From assembly GCF_036002945.1 (NCBI RefSeq), contig NZ_CP108529.1, forward strand, positions 7,249,001 through 7,313,000: a stretch of 64,000 nt of DNA. Direction: 5' to 3'. This DNA comes from Streptomyces sp. NBC_01224. Lineage in GTDB: Bacteria; Actinomycetota; Actinomycetes; Streptomycetales; Streptomycetaceae. A model generated the notes under the pieces. It was not told where the DNA came from. It saw only the letters and a list, made by a program, of their open reading frames with translations, and ran no database searches. Shown in pieces: positions 17,149 through 27,140 of the stretch (positions are counted from its first letter, which is position 1; every line of letters begins with the position of its first letter). The position numbers and the translations under genes are program-made.

Positions 17149-18207
17149 TCAGTCCCAGAGCGCGGACGGGGCCTCACGCCGTACCACCGGAGCGATGTCC
17201 TCGGCGAACCGCCGCAGCGTCTCGATCTGCTCGGGGTGGCTGAGCCCGAAGCCGTCCACGGTGATCGATTGCAGGTCGTGTCCGTACACCTCGTGCCAGC
17301 CGAGGATCTTGTCGATGATCTGCTGGGGGCTGCCGATCAGCTGGGGTCCGTCCGCGATGGCCTCCTCGATCGTCCGGAACGGTGTGTTGTAGCCGGCCCG
17401 GCCCTCCAGGTGCGGCCGGGAAGACTGCTTCACCTTGGCCTCGTACAGCTCCTTGTAGCGTTCCACCGCCTGCTGCGAACTGTCGGCGATCAGCAGCCCG
17501 CCCGAACCCGCCGCCACATGCGCGCGGGCCGGATCGTGCCCGTACGCCTCGAAGCGCTCCCGGTAGTGATCGATCAGCCGGGCGTACGCCGCACGGGGCT
17601 GGATGGCATTGGCGGTGAACAGCGGATCGCCGTGGAGCGCCGCCAGTTCGGGGGAGTTGAGGCTGGTCGCCGAGCCGTGCCAGACGCGCGGCGCTCCGGC
17701 GTACGGGCGCGGCAGGGTCGTCGTGTTCTTCAGCGCGGGCCGGAACTCGCCCTCCCAGTCGACGCCCTCCTCGGTCCACAGCCGCCGCAGCAGCTCGTAC
17801 TTCTCCTTCTGGAGGTCCCACTGCCGTTCCTCGTCAAGCCCGAAGAGGTCGAAGTGACCGGCCTCCGCGCCTTTGCCGACGACCAGCTCGATCCGGCCCC
17901 TGGAGATCTGGTCGAGCGTCGCGAAGTCCTCGGCCACCCGCACCGGATCCAGGATCGCGACGACCGTGACACCGGTCAGGAGCCGGATGGTGGAGGTGCG
18001 GGCCGCGAGGGCTCCGAGCACCACACTCGGGCTCGACGAGAGGAACGGCCCGGCATGCCGTTCGCCGATCGAGTACGCGTCGAAGCCGAGCCGCTCCGCG
18101 ATGACTCCGGTCTCGATCACCTCCTCGAACCGCTCGGCGGGGGAGGGGTGTCGACCGTTCAGCGGGTGCGGGGCGTGGCCGATGAGGGACAGCACGGAGA
18201 GCTTCAT
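17149..18207 (-). CDS. LLM-class flavin-dependent oxidoreductase
   Basis: A 352-residue luciferase-like TIM-barrel protein (FMN or F420 dependent). Family features include the start MKLSVLSLIGHAP, SIGERH, TGVTVVAILDPVRVAEDFATLD and ELVVGKGAEAGHFDLFG. The substrate is unknown. It follows the regulator gene on the same strand but 140 bases apart, and no leader peptide was found ahead of it. It is not an obvious part of fucose catabolism. Confidence 0.82.
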   Translation of the reverse strand: MKLSVLSLIGHAPHPLNGRHPSPAERFEEVIETGVIAERLGFDAYSIGERHAGPFLSSSPSVVLGALAARTSTIRLLTGVTVVAILDPVRVAEDFATLDQISRGRIELVVGKGAEAGHFDLFGLDEERQWDLQKEKYELLRRLWTEEGVDWEGEFRPALKNTTTLPRPYAGAPRVWHGSATSLNSPELAALHGDPLFTANAIQPRAAYARLIDHYRERFEAYGHDPARAHVAAGSGGLLIADSSQQAVERYKELYEAKVKQSSRPHLEGRAGYNTPFRTIEEAIADGPQLIGSPQQIIDKILGWHEVYGHDLQSITVDGFGLSHPEQIETLRRFAEDIAPVVRREAPSALWD

Positions 18208-18289
18208 GGTTCAACTGTCCCTGCGTCATATTGCACCTGTATGGCAACCGTGTGGCGCGTTCACCGGGCTGAGCTCCCGGACATACGGA

Positions 18290-18319
18290 CGGGGCGGCCC
18301 CCGCCTGGAAGCCGCCCCG
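18290..18319 (-). terminator. Terminator hairpin after glpD
   Basis: A 9-base perfect stem (cggggcggc at 18290-18298 with gccgccccg at 18311-18319) and 12-base loop lie about 20 bases beyond the glpD stop on the minus strand. Confidence 0.6.
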
Positions 18320-18338
18320 ACCTACGCGTTCGACCCCG

Positions 18339-19949
18339 TCAGCTCCGGTCGCCGAGCATGGACTCCACGCCGGCCCGGATCTCGTCCGTCGCCAGACCCC
18401 GGATCGTCAGCGTCGTGCGGCGGCGCAGCACATCGTCCGCCGTCTCGGCCCACTCGTGATCACGTGCGTAGGCGACCTGCGCCCAGATCTCCGGCGCGTC
18501 CGGGTGGATGCGCTCGGCCAGCGCCGGGTTCTCGTTCGCCAGCCGTGCGATGTCGAAGGAGAGCGAGCCGTAGTGCGTGGCGAGGTGGCGGGCCGTGTCG
18601 GCCGCCATGCGCGGACCGGGCGTACCGCCGTCGACCAGCAGCCGGTGCGCCACCGCGTTCGGGTTGGCGATGCCGGGCAGCGGGAGCTTCTTCGGCAGGT
18701 GCGAGATCGGCTCCATGTCCTCCGCGAGGGGGTGTCCGGGGAGCGCGGCCAGCTTGTTCATCACCGTACGGCCGATGTGGCGGAACGTCGTCCACTTGCC
18801 GCCCGCGACCGACAGCATCCCGCCGCGGCCCTCCGTCACGACCGTCTCGCGCTTGGCCTTGGACGTGTCGCCCGGGCCGCCCGGCAGCACCCGCAGACCC
18901 GCGAAGGAGTAGGTGATCAGATCGCGTGACAGTTGCTGGTCCTTGATGGAGAACGCCGCCTCGTCGAGGATCTGCGCGGTGTCCTTCTCGTTGACCGCGA
19001 CGTCCGCCGGATCGCCCTCGTACTCCTCGTCCGTCGTCCCGAGCAGCAGCATGTCCTCCCACGGCAGGGCGAACGTGATGCGGTACTTGTCGATCGGGGT
19101 GGCCAGCGCGGCCTTCCAGGGACGCGTGCGCTTGAGCACCAGGTGCGCGCCCTTGGACAGACGTATCGAAGGCGCCGCGTTCGGGTCCTCCATCTTCCGC
19201 AGGTGATCGACCCACGGGCCGGTGGCGTTCAGCACGAGGCGGGCATCGACGCCGAACTCCGTGCCGTCCGTACGGTCCTCCAGGTCGGCGCCCGTCACCC
19301 GGCCCTTGGTGAACCGCAGCCCGGTGACCGCGGCATGGTTGAGGACGACCGCACCCGCGTCGACGGCCGCACGGACCGTCATCAGCGCCATCCGCGCGTC
19401 GTTCATCTGGTCGTCGCCGTAGACCGCGACGGCCTTCAGATTGTCCGTACGCAGTTCCGGCACATCGCGCTGAGCCTTCGCCGGGCTGATCACATGCCCG
19501 ACCCCGTCACCGAACGCGGAGAGCGCCGAGTACGCGAACACACCCGCACCGAGCTTGGCCGCGCCGTGCGGGCCGCCCTTGTAGACCGGCAGGTAGAAGG
19601 TGAGCGGATTCGCCAGGTGCGGGGCGACCTGACGGGACACCGCGCGCCGCTCGAAGTGGTTCTCCGCGACCAGCTTCACCGCGCCGGTCTGCAGGTAGCG
19701 CAGACCGCCGTGGAGCAGCTTGGAGGAGGCGGAGGAGGTGGCGCCGGCGAAGTCGCCGGCGTCCACCAGAGCCACCCGCAGCCCGGACTGCGCGGCGTGC
19801 CAGGCGGTGGAGATGCCCAGGATGCCGCCACCGATCACCAGGAGGTCGTAGGTCGCCTTGGAGAGCTGCTCCCGAGTCTCGGCGCGGCTCGGAAGGGAGC
19901 CGGAGGCCGGGTGCGTCCCGAGCGACGGGACGCTCTGCAGGGTGGTCAT
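18339..19949 (-). CDS. glpD: FAD-dependent glycerol-3-phosphate dehydrogenase
   Basis: A 536-residue membrane-associated flavoenzyme that oxidises glycerol 3-phosphate to dihydroxyacetone phosphate. The dinucleotide-binding motif VIGGGILGIST is near residue 37, and a DAO-type core is followed by the C-terminal DAO_C domain. The ATG at 19949 has gaggag and lies five bases beyond the glpK stop, making it the third structural gene of the operon. It equates to gylB of the Streptomyces glycerol operon. Confidence 0.95.
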   Translation of the reverse strand: MTTLQSVPSLGTHPASGSLPSRAETREQLSKATYDLLVIGGGILGISTAWHAAQSGLRVALVDAGDFAGATSSASSKLLHGGLRYLQTGAVKLVAENHFERRAVSRQVAPHLANPLTFYLPVYKGGPHGAAKLGAGVFAYSALSAFGDGVGHVISPAKAQRDVPELRTDNLKAVAVYGDDQMNDARMALMTVRAAVDAGAVVLNHAAVTGLRFTKGRVTGADLEDRTDGTEFGVDARLVLNATGPWVDHLRKMEDPNAAPSIRLSKGAHLVLKRTRPWKAALATPIDKYRITFALPWEDMLLLGTTDEEYEGDPADVAVNEKDTAQILDEAAFSIKDQQLSRDLITYSFAGLRVLPGGPGDTSKAKRETVVTEGRGGMLSVAGGKWTTFRHIGRTVMNKLAALPGHPLAEDMEPISHLPKKLPLPGIANPNAVAHRLLVDGGTPGPRMAADTARHLATHYGSLSFDIARLANENPALAERIHPDAPEIWAQVAYARDHEWAETADDVLRRRTTLTIRGLATDEIRAGVESMLGDRS

Positions 19950-19954
19950 TGTGA

Positions 19955-21490
19955 TTACTCCTCGACTGTGCTGTCTTCGAGCCAGCCCATGGTCCGTTCC
20001 ACGGCCTTGAGCCAGCTCTTGTACTCGCGGTCGCGGGTGTCCGCGGCCATGCGGGGTGTCCACTCGGCGGCCCGGCGCCAGTTGGCGCGCAGCGCGTCGG
20101 TGTCAGGCCAGAAGCCGACGGCGAGACCGGCGGCGTAGGCGGCGCCGAGGCAGGTGGTTTCGGCGACCATGGGCCGCACCACGGGTGCGTCCAGGAAGTC
20201 GGCGAGTGTCTGCATCAGCAAGTTGTTGGAGGTCATGCCGCCGTCGACCTTGAGGGCGGCGAGCTCGACACCGGAGTCCTTCGTCATGGCGTCGGTGATC
20301 TCGCGGGTCTGCCAGGCGGTCGCCTCCAGGACGGCACGGGCGATGTGCGCCTTGGTGACGTACCTCGTCAGACCGGCGATGACGCCGCGGGCGTCGGAGC
20401 GCCAGTACGGGGCGAACAGACCCGAGAAGGCGGGCACGAAGTACGCACCGCCGTTGTCCTCGACCGAGGAGGCCAGGGTCTCGATCTCGGCCGCGGACTT
20501 GATCAGGCCCATCTGGTCACGCATCCACTGCACCAGCGAGCCCGTGACGGCGATGGAGCCCTCCAGGGCGTACACCGGCTTCTGGTCGCCGATCCGGTAA
20601 CCGACCGTCGTCAGCAGTCCGTTGTACGAGTTGACGGGCGTCTCACCGGTGTTCATCAGCATGAAGGTGCCGGTGCCGTACGTGGACTTGGCCTCGCCCT
20701 CGGAGAAGCAGGTCTGGCCGAAGAGGGCCGCCTGCTGGTCGCCGAGCGCGGAGGCGACGGGGACACCGTCCAGGACGCCGCCCTTGGCGGTGCCGTACAC
20801 CTCGGCGGAGGAGCGGATCTCGGGCAGCACGGCTGCCGGGATCTCCATGGACGCGAGGATCTTGTCGTCCCACGCCAGGGTGTGCAGGTTCATCAGGAGG
20901 GTGCGCGAGGCGTTGGTGACGTCGGTGACATGGACGCCGCCGTCCGTGCCGCCGGTCAGGTTCCAGATGACCCAGGAGTCCATGGTGCCGAAGAGGATGT
21001 CGCCGCGCTCGGCACGCTCGCGCAGCCCCTCGACGTTGTCGAGCAGCCAGCGGACCTTGGGGCCCGCGAAGTACGAGGCGAGCGGCAGACCGGTCTCGCG
21101 GCGGAAGCGGTCCTGGCCCACGTTCCGGCCGAGCTCCTTGCAGAGCGCGTCGGTGCGGGTGTCCTGCCAGACCAGGGCGTTGTGGACGGGCTCACCGGTG
21201 TTCTTGTCCCAGAGCAGTGTGGTCTCACGCTGGTTGGTGATGCCGATCGCCTTCACATCGGCGGCGGTGATGTTCGCCTTGACGATGGCGCCGGCGACGA
21301 CCTCCTGGACGTTCTCCCAGATCTCGGTCGCGTTGTGCTCGACCCAGCCCGGCTTCGGGAAGATCTGTTCGTGCTCCTTCTGGTCGACGGAGACGATCCG
21401 GCCGTCCTTGTCGAAGACGATGCAGCGGCTGGAGGTGGTGCCCTGGTCGATGGCCGCGATGAACGGGCCGGTGGTGTGTGCGTCGGTCAC
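19955..21490 (-). CDS. glpK: Glycerol kinase
   Basis: A 511-residue FGGY-family kinase that phosphorylates glycerol to glycerol 3-phosphate. The ATP phosphate-binding loop DQGTTSSR is near residue 14, with WQDTRTD, the FGGY signature regions and the C-terminal GGMTSNNLLMQ. The GTG at 21490 is preceded by gggag; upstream codons are unconserved. It sits between glpF and glpD in one transcript (gylA equivalent). Confidence 0.95.
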   Translation of the reverse strand: MTDAHTTGPFIAAIDQGTTSSRCIVFDKDGRIVSVDQKEHEQIFPKPGWVEHNATEIWENVQEVVAGAIVKANITAADVKAIGITNQRETTLLWDKNTGEPVHNALVWQDTRTDALCKELGRNVGQDRFRRETGLPLASYFAGPKVRWLLDNVEGLRERAERGDILFGTMDSWVIWNLTGGTDGGVHVTDVTNASRTLLMNLHTLAWDDKILASMEIPAAVLPEIRSSAEVYGTAKGGVLDGVPVASALGDQQAALFGQTCFSEGEAKSTYGTGTFMLMNTGETPVNSYNGLLTTVGYRIGDQKPVYALEGSIAVTGSLVQWMRDQMGLIKSAAEIETLASSVEDNGGAYFVPAFSGLFAPYWRSDARGVIAGLTRYVTKAHIARAVLEATAWQTREITDAMTKDSGVELAALKVDGGMTSNNLLMQTLADFLDAPVVRPMVAETTCLGAAYAAGLAVGFWPDTDALRANWRRAAEWTPRMAADTRDREYKSWLKAVERTMGWLEDSTVEE

Positions 21491-21546
21491 GGTGTGCTCC
21501 CGGAAGTCTGTGTGGTCTTGAGGGTTACGGCTCTGTGCGCCGCGGC

Positions 21547-22338
21547 TCAGGCGAAGGCGACGTTGTAGAGCCCGCCCGCGATCGCACCGCCGATGAGCGG
21601 TCCGACGACCGGGATCCACGCGTAGCCCCAGTCGGAGCCGCCCTTGTTCGGCAGCGGCAGCAGCGCGTGCACGATACGCGGACCGAGGTCGCGAACCGGG
21701 TTGATTGCGTAACCCGTCGGCCCGCCGAGGGAGAGACCGATACCGACGACGACCAGAGCGGTTACCAGTGCGCCGAGCGTGCCCAGGCCGTTGCCCTCGT
21801 TGTTGAGGCCCTGGGTGAGGATCGCCAGGACGAGCACGACGGTGGCGATGATTTCGGTGACGAGGTTCTGCACCGCGTGCCGGATCTCGGGGCCGGTGGA
21901 GAAGATGCCCAGCACCGGGCCCGCCTTCGGGGCGGAGGCCTTGTCGACCATGGCCTCTTCACCCGACTGGGCTCCCAGGATCTCCGGATCGGTGAGATGT
22001 GCCCGGAACTGCCCGTAGTACGTCAGCCAGACCAGCACCGCGCCGATCATCGCGCCGAGCAGCTGGGAGCCGAGATACAGCGGTACGTCGCTCCACTTGG
22101 TGCCGCCCTCGATCGCGAGACCGATCGTGACCGCCGGATTGAGATGCGCGCCGGAAACGCCACCGGCCAGATATGCGCCGGTCAGCACGGCGAAACCCCA
22201 CCCGAAGGTGATGGCGAGCCAGCCGGCGTTCTGCGCCTTGGAGCGCTTGAGAGTGACGGCGGCACAGACACCGCCGCCGAGCAGGATGAGTACGGCGGTA
22301 CCTATGGTCTCGCCGATGAAGATGTCGGAGCTGGACAC
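21547..22338 (-). CDS. glpF: Glycerol uptake facilitator (aquaglyceroporin)
   Basis: A 263-residue MIP channel with six membrane helices. The first half-helix motif is NPA (HLNPAVT) and the second is NPVRD (INPVRDLGPR); the Asp after NPVR is typical of glycerol-conducting members. The GTG start is preceded by aaggag. It is first in the glpFKD operon (gylC equivalent). A candidate GylR site lies 127 bases upstream of the start. Confidence 0.95.
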   Translation of the reverse strand: MSSSDIFIGETIGTAVLILLGGGVCAAVTLKRSKAQNAGWLAITFGWGFAVLTGAYLAGGVSGAHLNPAVTIGLAIEGGTKWSDVPLYLGSQLLGAMIGAVLVWLTYYGQFRAHLTDPEILGAQSGEEAMVDKASAPKAGPVLGIFSTGPEIRHAVQNLVTEIIATVVLVLAILTQGLNNEGNGLGTLGALVTALVVVGIGLSLGGPTGYAINPVRDLGPRIVHALLPLPNKGGSDWGYAWIPVVGPLIGGAIAGGLYNVAFA

Positions 22339-22464
22339 CCGCGACTCCTTTGTCCTTCGTCCAGGGAAGCCGAACCCCGGGTCCCTCCGGTGGTCCGCGC
22401 CCTCATGTGAGGGCGTTTTCCGGCCCTTGGCGCTGTCACACCTTAACGCGAAATTCCGTTAGCT

Positions 22465-22476
22465 GTTCGACAATGC
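22465..22476. promoter_or_regulatory. Candidate GylR-binding motif upstream of glpF
   Basis: gttcgacaatgc recurs identically at 23375-23386 in front of gylR. It lies in the 249-base gap between gylR and glpF, which otherwise shows no gene. Confidence 0.5.
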
Positions 22477-22587
22477 CGACCGGTGAACGGCAATGCTTCC
22501 CCTAGGTGAATCAGGCGTCAAGGGTTGTGTGGCCTATAACTCGATCGTTACCGACGGCCTGTCGGCAACGATCACGGATCGCGGCGG

Positions 22588-23352
22588 TCAGAAGGGCCGG
22601 GCGCCCAGATCCCTGGAGACCGCGCGGGCGCAGTCCCGCACTGCGGCGATCAGCTCGGGGCGCAGCTCCCCGTCCGCGCAGACCCGCTCCACCGCGCCGG
22701 TCACGGCCACCGCGCCGACCGGCATCCGCCGCCGGTCGTGGATCGGGGCGGCAACCGCGGCGACGCCCTCCCATGTCTCCTCCACATCGGCCGCCCAGCC
22801 GCGGGCCCGGATCAGGTCGAGCATCGTCTCGAACTCCTCCGGATCGGTGACGGTGCGCGGGGTGAAAGGCCTCCGCTCGGCCTCCAGAGCCTCGGTGTGA
22901 GCCACCGGGTCGTACGCCGCGAGCACCTTGCCCAGGGCCGTGGAGTGCAGTGGCTGCATGGCCCCCACCTCCAGGACCTGCCGGCTGTCGTCGGGCCGGA
23001 AGACGTGGTGGACGATGAGGACGCCCTGCTGGTGCAGGACCCCCAGATGGGCGCTCTCGCCGCTGGAGCGGGCCAGGTCGTCCGTCCAGACGAGCGCGCG
23101 GGCCCGCAGCTCGTGGACGTCCAGATAGCTGTTGCCCAGACGCAGCAGCTCGGCGCCCAGCTGATAGCGGCCGGACACCGCGTCCTGCTCGACGAAGCCC
23201 TCGTGCTGGAGCGTGCGCAGGATGCCGTGCGCGGTGCCCTTGGCCAGGCCCAGTGAAGAGGCGATGTCGGACAGCCCCAGCCGACGCTCGCCACCTGCCA
23301 GCAGGCGCAGCATCGCCGCCGCCCGCTCCAGCGACTGGATGTTCTTGGCCAT
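22588..23352 (-). CDS. gylR: IclR-family regulator of the glycerol operon
   Basis: A 254-residue IclR protein with an N-terminal winged helix (LGLSDIASSLGLAKGTAHGILRTL) and a C-terminal GAF-like effector domain. The ATG at 23352 (MAKNIQSLERAAAM) has ggaggag upstream. Its place ahead of glpF, glpK and glpD on the same strand matches gylR of S. coelicolor, where it represses gylCABX and itself with glycerol 3-phosphate as likely inducer. That role is from known biology, not visible here. Confidence 0.93.
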   Translation of the reverse strand: MAKNIQSLERAAAMLRLLAGGERRLGLSDIASSLGLAKGTAHGILRTLQHEGFVEQDAVSGRYQLGAELLRLGNSYLDVHELRARALVWTDDLARSSGESAHLGVLHQQGVLIVHHVFRPDDSRQVLEVGAMQPLHSTALGKVLAAYDPVAHTEALEAERRPFTPRTVTDPEEFETMLDLIRARGWAADVEETWEGVAAVAAPIHDRRRMPVGAVAVTGAVERVCADGELRPELIAAVRDCARAVSRDLGARPF

Positions 23353-23374
23353 CGCGCCGTACTCCTCCACCTTG

Positions 23375-23391
23375 GTTCGACAATGCTGAAC
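23375..23391. promoter_or_regulatory. Candidate GylR operator upstream of gylR
   Basis: gttcgacaatgctgaac is an imperfect palindrome (gttc...gaac, 13 of 17 positions symmetrical) 23 bases before the gylR start, and shares 12 identical bases with the glpF upstream region. Confidence 0.5.
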
Positions 23392-23591
23392 ACTATCGGT
23401 CGATGTCGACCCGTGCTCGATACCATGGGAAAAGTGCGGCACCACTTCGATCCGGACAGCTCCCCGCACAGCATGCCGTCCGTTCCGTGGGACGGAGTGA
23501 CGGCCCCGGGCGCCGCCCGGCTACGCTGGCCTGGTGCGCCTTCCGCCGAAGACGCAAAGCCGACAGCCGTCGCATCCCAGGGAGTACATCC

Positions 23592-26500
23592 ATGGCCTCG
23601 TCGCCGACCCCTTCCGCCGACAGCCGGAACCGAGCCGAAGCCCTCCGCGAGGCACTTGCCACCCGGGTGGTGGTGGCCGACGGTGCCATGGGCACCATGC
23701 TCCAGGCGCAGGACCCCACCCTCGAGGACTTCCAGGACCTCGAAGGCTGCAACGAGATCCTGAACGTCACGCGCCCCGACATCGTGCGCTCCGTGCACCA
23801 GGAGTACTTCGCCGTCGGCGTGGACTGCGTCGAGACGAACACCTTCGGCGCCAACCTGGCGGCCCTGGGCGAGTACGACATCGCCGAGCGGGTCTTCGAG
23901 CTCTCCGAGTCAGGCGCGCGCATCGCCCGCGAGGTCGCCGACGAGTTCACCGCCTCCACCGGCCGGCAGCGCTGGGTGCTCGGCTCCATGGGCCCGGGCA
24001 CGAAGCTGCCGACGCTGGGGCACGCCCCGTACACCAAGCTCCGCGACGCCTACCAGCAGAACGCCGAGGGCATGATCGCCGGCGGTGCCGACGCCCTCCT
24101 GGTCGAGACCACCCAGGACCTCCTGCAGACCAAGGCCTCCGTCATCGGCGCCCGCCGCGCCCTGGAGGCCACCGGTGCCAATCTTCCGGTGATCTGCTCC
24201 GTCACCGTGGAGACGACCGGCACGATGCTGCTCGGCTCCGAGATCGGCGCGGCGCTCACCGCTCTGGAACCACTCGGCATCGACCTCATCGGCCTGAACT
24301 GCGCCACCGGCCCCGCCGAGATGAGCGAGCACCTGCGCTACCTCGCCCGCCACTCGAGCATCCCGCTCTCCTGCATGCCCAACGCCGGCCTCCCCGTGCT
24401 CGGCAGGGACGGCGCGCACTACCCGCTGTCCCCGGCCGAGCTGGCCGACGCCCAGGAGACCTTCGTGCGCGAGTACGGCCTCTCGCTGGTCGGCGGCTGC
24501 TGCGGTACGACCCCGGAGCACCTGCGCCAGGTCGTCGAGCGGGTCCGCGGCGTCGCCGTCACTCCCCGCACCCCGCGCCCCGAGCCGGGCGCCGCGTCCC
24601 TGTACCAGACCGTGCCGTTCCGCCAGGACACCTCGTACCTCGCGATCGGCGAGCGTACGAACGCCAACGGGTCGAAGAAGTTCCGCGAGGCCATGCTGGA
24701 GGCCCGCTGGGACGACTGCGTGGAGATGGCCCGCGACCAGATCCGCGAGGGCGCCCACATGCTCGACCTCTGCGTCGACTACGTGGGCCGCGACGGTGTG
24801 GCGGACATGGAGGAGCTGGCCGGCCGCTTCGCCACCGCCTCCACCCTCCCGATCGTGCTCGACTCCACCGAACTGCCCGTCCTGCGGGCCGGTCTGGAGA
24901 AGCTCGGCGGTCGTGCCGTCCTCAACTCCGTCAACTACGAGGACGGCGACGGACCCGAGTCCCGCTTCGCCAAGGTCACCGCGCTGGCCGCCGAGCACGG
25001 CGCCGCGCTGATCGCCCTGACCATCGACGAGGAGGGCCAGGCCCGTACCGTCGAGCACAAGGTCGCCGTCGCCGAGCGGCTCATCGAGGACCTGACCGGG
25101 AACTGGGGCATCAAGGAGTCGGACATCCTGATCGACACCCTGACCTTCACCATCTGCACCGGTCAGGAGGAGTCCCGGGGCGATGGCATCGCCACCATCG
25201 GGGCCATCCGCGAACTGAAGAAGCGCCACCCCGACGTCCAGACCACGCTGGGCCTGTCCAACATCTCCTTCGGCCTCAACCCGGCCGCCCGCGTCGTGCT
25301 GAACTCCGTCTTCCTCGACGAGTGCGTCAAGGCCGGCCTCGACTCGGCGATCGTGCACGCCTCCAAGATCCTGCCGATCGCGCGCCTCGAGGAGGAGCAG
25401 GTCAAGGTGGCGCTCGACCTCATCCACGACCGCCGCGCAGAGGGCTACGACCCCCTCCAGAAGCTCATGGAGCTCTTCGAGGGCGTCAACATGAAGTCCA
25501 TGAAGGCGGGCAAGGCCGAGGAACTCCTCGCCCTGCCGCTCGACGAGCGCCTCCAGCGCCGCATCATCGACGGTGAGAAGAACGGCCTGGAGACCGACCT
25601 CGACGAGGCCCTGCAGACCCGCCCGGCCCTCGACATCGTCAACGACACGCTGCTCGAAGGCATGAAGGTCGTCGGCGAGCTCTTCGGCTCCGGCCAGATG
25701 CAGCTGCCGTTCGTGCTCCAGTCCGCCGAGGTCATGAAGACCGCGGTCGCCTATCTGGAACCGCACATGGAGAAGTCCGACGCCGAGGGCAAGGGCACCA
25801 TCGTCCTGGCCACGGTCCGTGGCGACGTCCATGACATCGGCAAGAATCTCGTCGACATCATCCTGTCCAACAACGGCTACAACGTCGTGAACCTCGGCAT
25901 CAAGCAGCCCGTCTCCGCGATCCTGGAGGCCGCCGAGGAGCACCGCGCCGACGTCATCGGCATGTCTGGCCTGCTGGTGAAGTCCACCGTGATCATGAAG
26001 GAGAACCTGGAAGAGCTGAACCAGCGCAAGCTGGCCGCCGACTTCCCGGTGATCCTCGGCGGTGCGGCCCTCACCCGGGCCTATGTCGAGCAGGACCTCC
26101 ACGAGATCTACGAGGGCGAGGTCCGCTACGCCCGTGACGCGTTCGAGGGGCTGCGCCTGATGGACGCCCTCATCGCGGTCAAGCGCGGCGTCCCCGGCGC
26201 CGCCCTCCCCGAACTCAAGCAGCGCCGCGTCCCCAAGCGGGACACGGCGGTCCTGGAGGTCGACGAGCCCGAGGAGGGCGTCCGCTCCGACGTCGCCGTC
26301 GACAACCCGGTCCCGGCACCGCCGTTCTGGGGCACCCGGGTCGTCAAGGGCATCCAGCTCAAGGAGTACGCGTCCTGGCTGGACGAGGGCGCGCTCTTCA
26401 AGGGCCAGTGGGGCCTCAAGCAGGCCCGCGCCGGTGACGGACCCACGTACGAGGAGCTGGTCGAGACCGAGGGCCGCCCGCACCTGCGCGGCTGGCTCGA

Positions 26501-27104
26501 CAAGCTCCACACCGAGAACCTGCTGGAAGCCGCCGTCGTCTACGGCTACTTCCCCTGCGTCTCCAAGGGCGACGACCTGATCCTGCTCCACGAGGACGGC
26601 TCCGAGCGCACCCGCTTCACCTTCCCGCGCCAGCGCCGCGGCCGCCGCCTCTGCCTCGCGGACTTCTTCCGCCCCGAGGAGTCTGGCGAGACCGATGTGA
26701 TCGGCCTCCAGGTCGTCACCGTCGGCTCGAAGATCGGCGGTGAGACCGCGAAGCTCTTCGAGGCCAACTCCTACCGCGACTACCTGGAGCTGCACGGCCT
26801 GTCCGTACAGCTGGCCGAGGCCCTCGCCGAGTACTGGCACGCCCGGGTCCGCTCCGAGCTCGGCTTCGGCGGCGAGGACCCCGCCGATGTCGAGGACATG
26901 TTCGCGCTGAAGTACCGCGGTGCGCGCTTCTCGCTCGGCTACGGCGCCTGCCCCGACCTGGAGGACCGGGCGAAGATCGCCGAGCTGCTCCAGCCCGAGC
27001 GGATCGGTGTGCATCTCTCGGAGGAGTTCCAGCTGCACCCGGAGCAGTCCACCGACGCGATCGTCATCCACCACCCGGAGGCGAAGTACTTCAACGCGCG
27101 GTAA
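23592..27104 (+). CDS. metH: Cobalamin-dependent methionine synthase
   Basis: A 1170-residue four-module enzyme that moves a methyl group from methyltetrahydrofolate to homocysteine via cobalamin. In order: the homocysteine module (DGAMGT near residue 33, zinc Cys pair in GGCCGTTPEH near 300), the pterin-binding module (GERTNANGSKKF near 352), the B12 cap and B12-binding domain with DVHDIGKN (about 744, axial His), and the SAM-dependent reactivation domain (RRGRRLCLADFF). ATG start. I saw no cobalamin or SAM riboswitch in the 239-base gap before it. Confidence 0.96.
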   Translation: MASSPTPSADSRNRAEALREALATRVVVADGAMGTMLQAQDPTLEDFQDLEGCNEILNVTRPDIVRSVHQEYFAVGVDCVETNTFGANLAALGEYDIAERVFELSESGARIAREVADEFTASTGRQRWVLGSMGPGTKLPTLGHAPYTKLRDAYQQNAEGMIAGGADALLVETTQDLLQTKASVIGARRALEATGANLPVICSVTVETTGTMLLGSEIGAALTALEPLGIDLIGLNCATGPAEMSEHLRYLARHSSIPLSCMPNAGLPVLGRDGAHYPLSPAELADAQETFVREYGLSLVGGCCGTTPEHLRQVVERVRGVAVTPRTPRPEPGAASLYQTVPFRQDTSYLAIGERTNANGSKKFREAMLEARWDDCVEMARDQIREGAHMLDLCVDYVGRDGVADMEELAGRFATASTLPIVLDSTELPVLRAGLEKLGGRAVLNSVNYEDGDGPESRFAKVTALAAEHGAALIALTIDEEGQARTVEHKVAVAERLIEDLTGNWGIKESDILIDTLTFTICTGQEESRGDGIATIGAIRELKKRHPDVQTTLGLSNISFGLNPAARVVLNSVFLDECVKAGLDSAIVHASKILPIARLEEEQVKVALDLIHDRRAEGYDPLQKLMELFEGVNMKSMKAGKAEELLALPLDERLQRRIIDGEKNGLETDLDEALQTRPALDIVNDTLLEGMKVVGELFGSGQMQLPFVLQSAEVMKTAVAYLEPHMEKSDAEGKGTIVLATVRGDVHDIGKNLVDIILSNNGYNVVNLGIKQPVSAILEAAEEHRADVIGMSGLLVKSTVIMKENLEELNQRKLAADFPVILGGAALTRAYVEQDLHEIYEGEVRYARDAFEGLRLMDALIAVKRGVPGAALPELKQRRVPKRDTAVLEVDEPEEGVRSDVAVDNPVPAPPFWGTRVVKGIQLKEYASWLDEGALFKGQWGLKQARAGDGPTYEELVETEGRPHLRGWLDKLHTENLLEAAVVYGYFPCVSKGDDLILLHEDGSERTRFTFPRQRRGRRLCLADFFRPEESGETDVIGLQVVTVGSKIGGETAKLFEANSYRDYLELHGLSVQLAEALAEYWHARVRSELGFGGEDPADVEDMFALKYRGARFSLGYGACPDLEDRAKIAELLQPERIGVHLSEEFQLHPEQSTDAIVIHHPEAKYFNAR

Positions 27105-27140
27105 GACGCCGTTCAGCGCGCGGTAGCCGGACAAGTCGTA

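Noticed and set aside
23400..23591. Cobalamin or SAM-type riboswitch ahead of metH
   Set aside because: I looked for the B12-box and for recognisable SAM-type cores and saw none; a covariance-model search would settle it.
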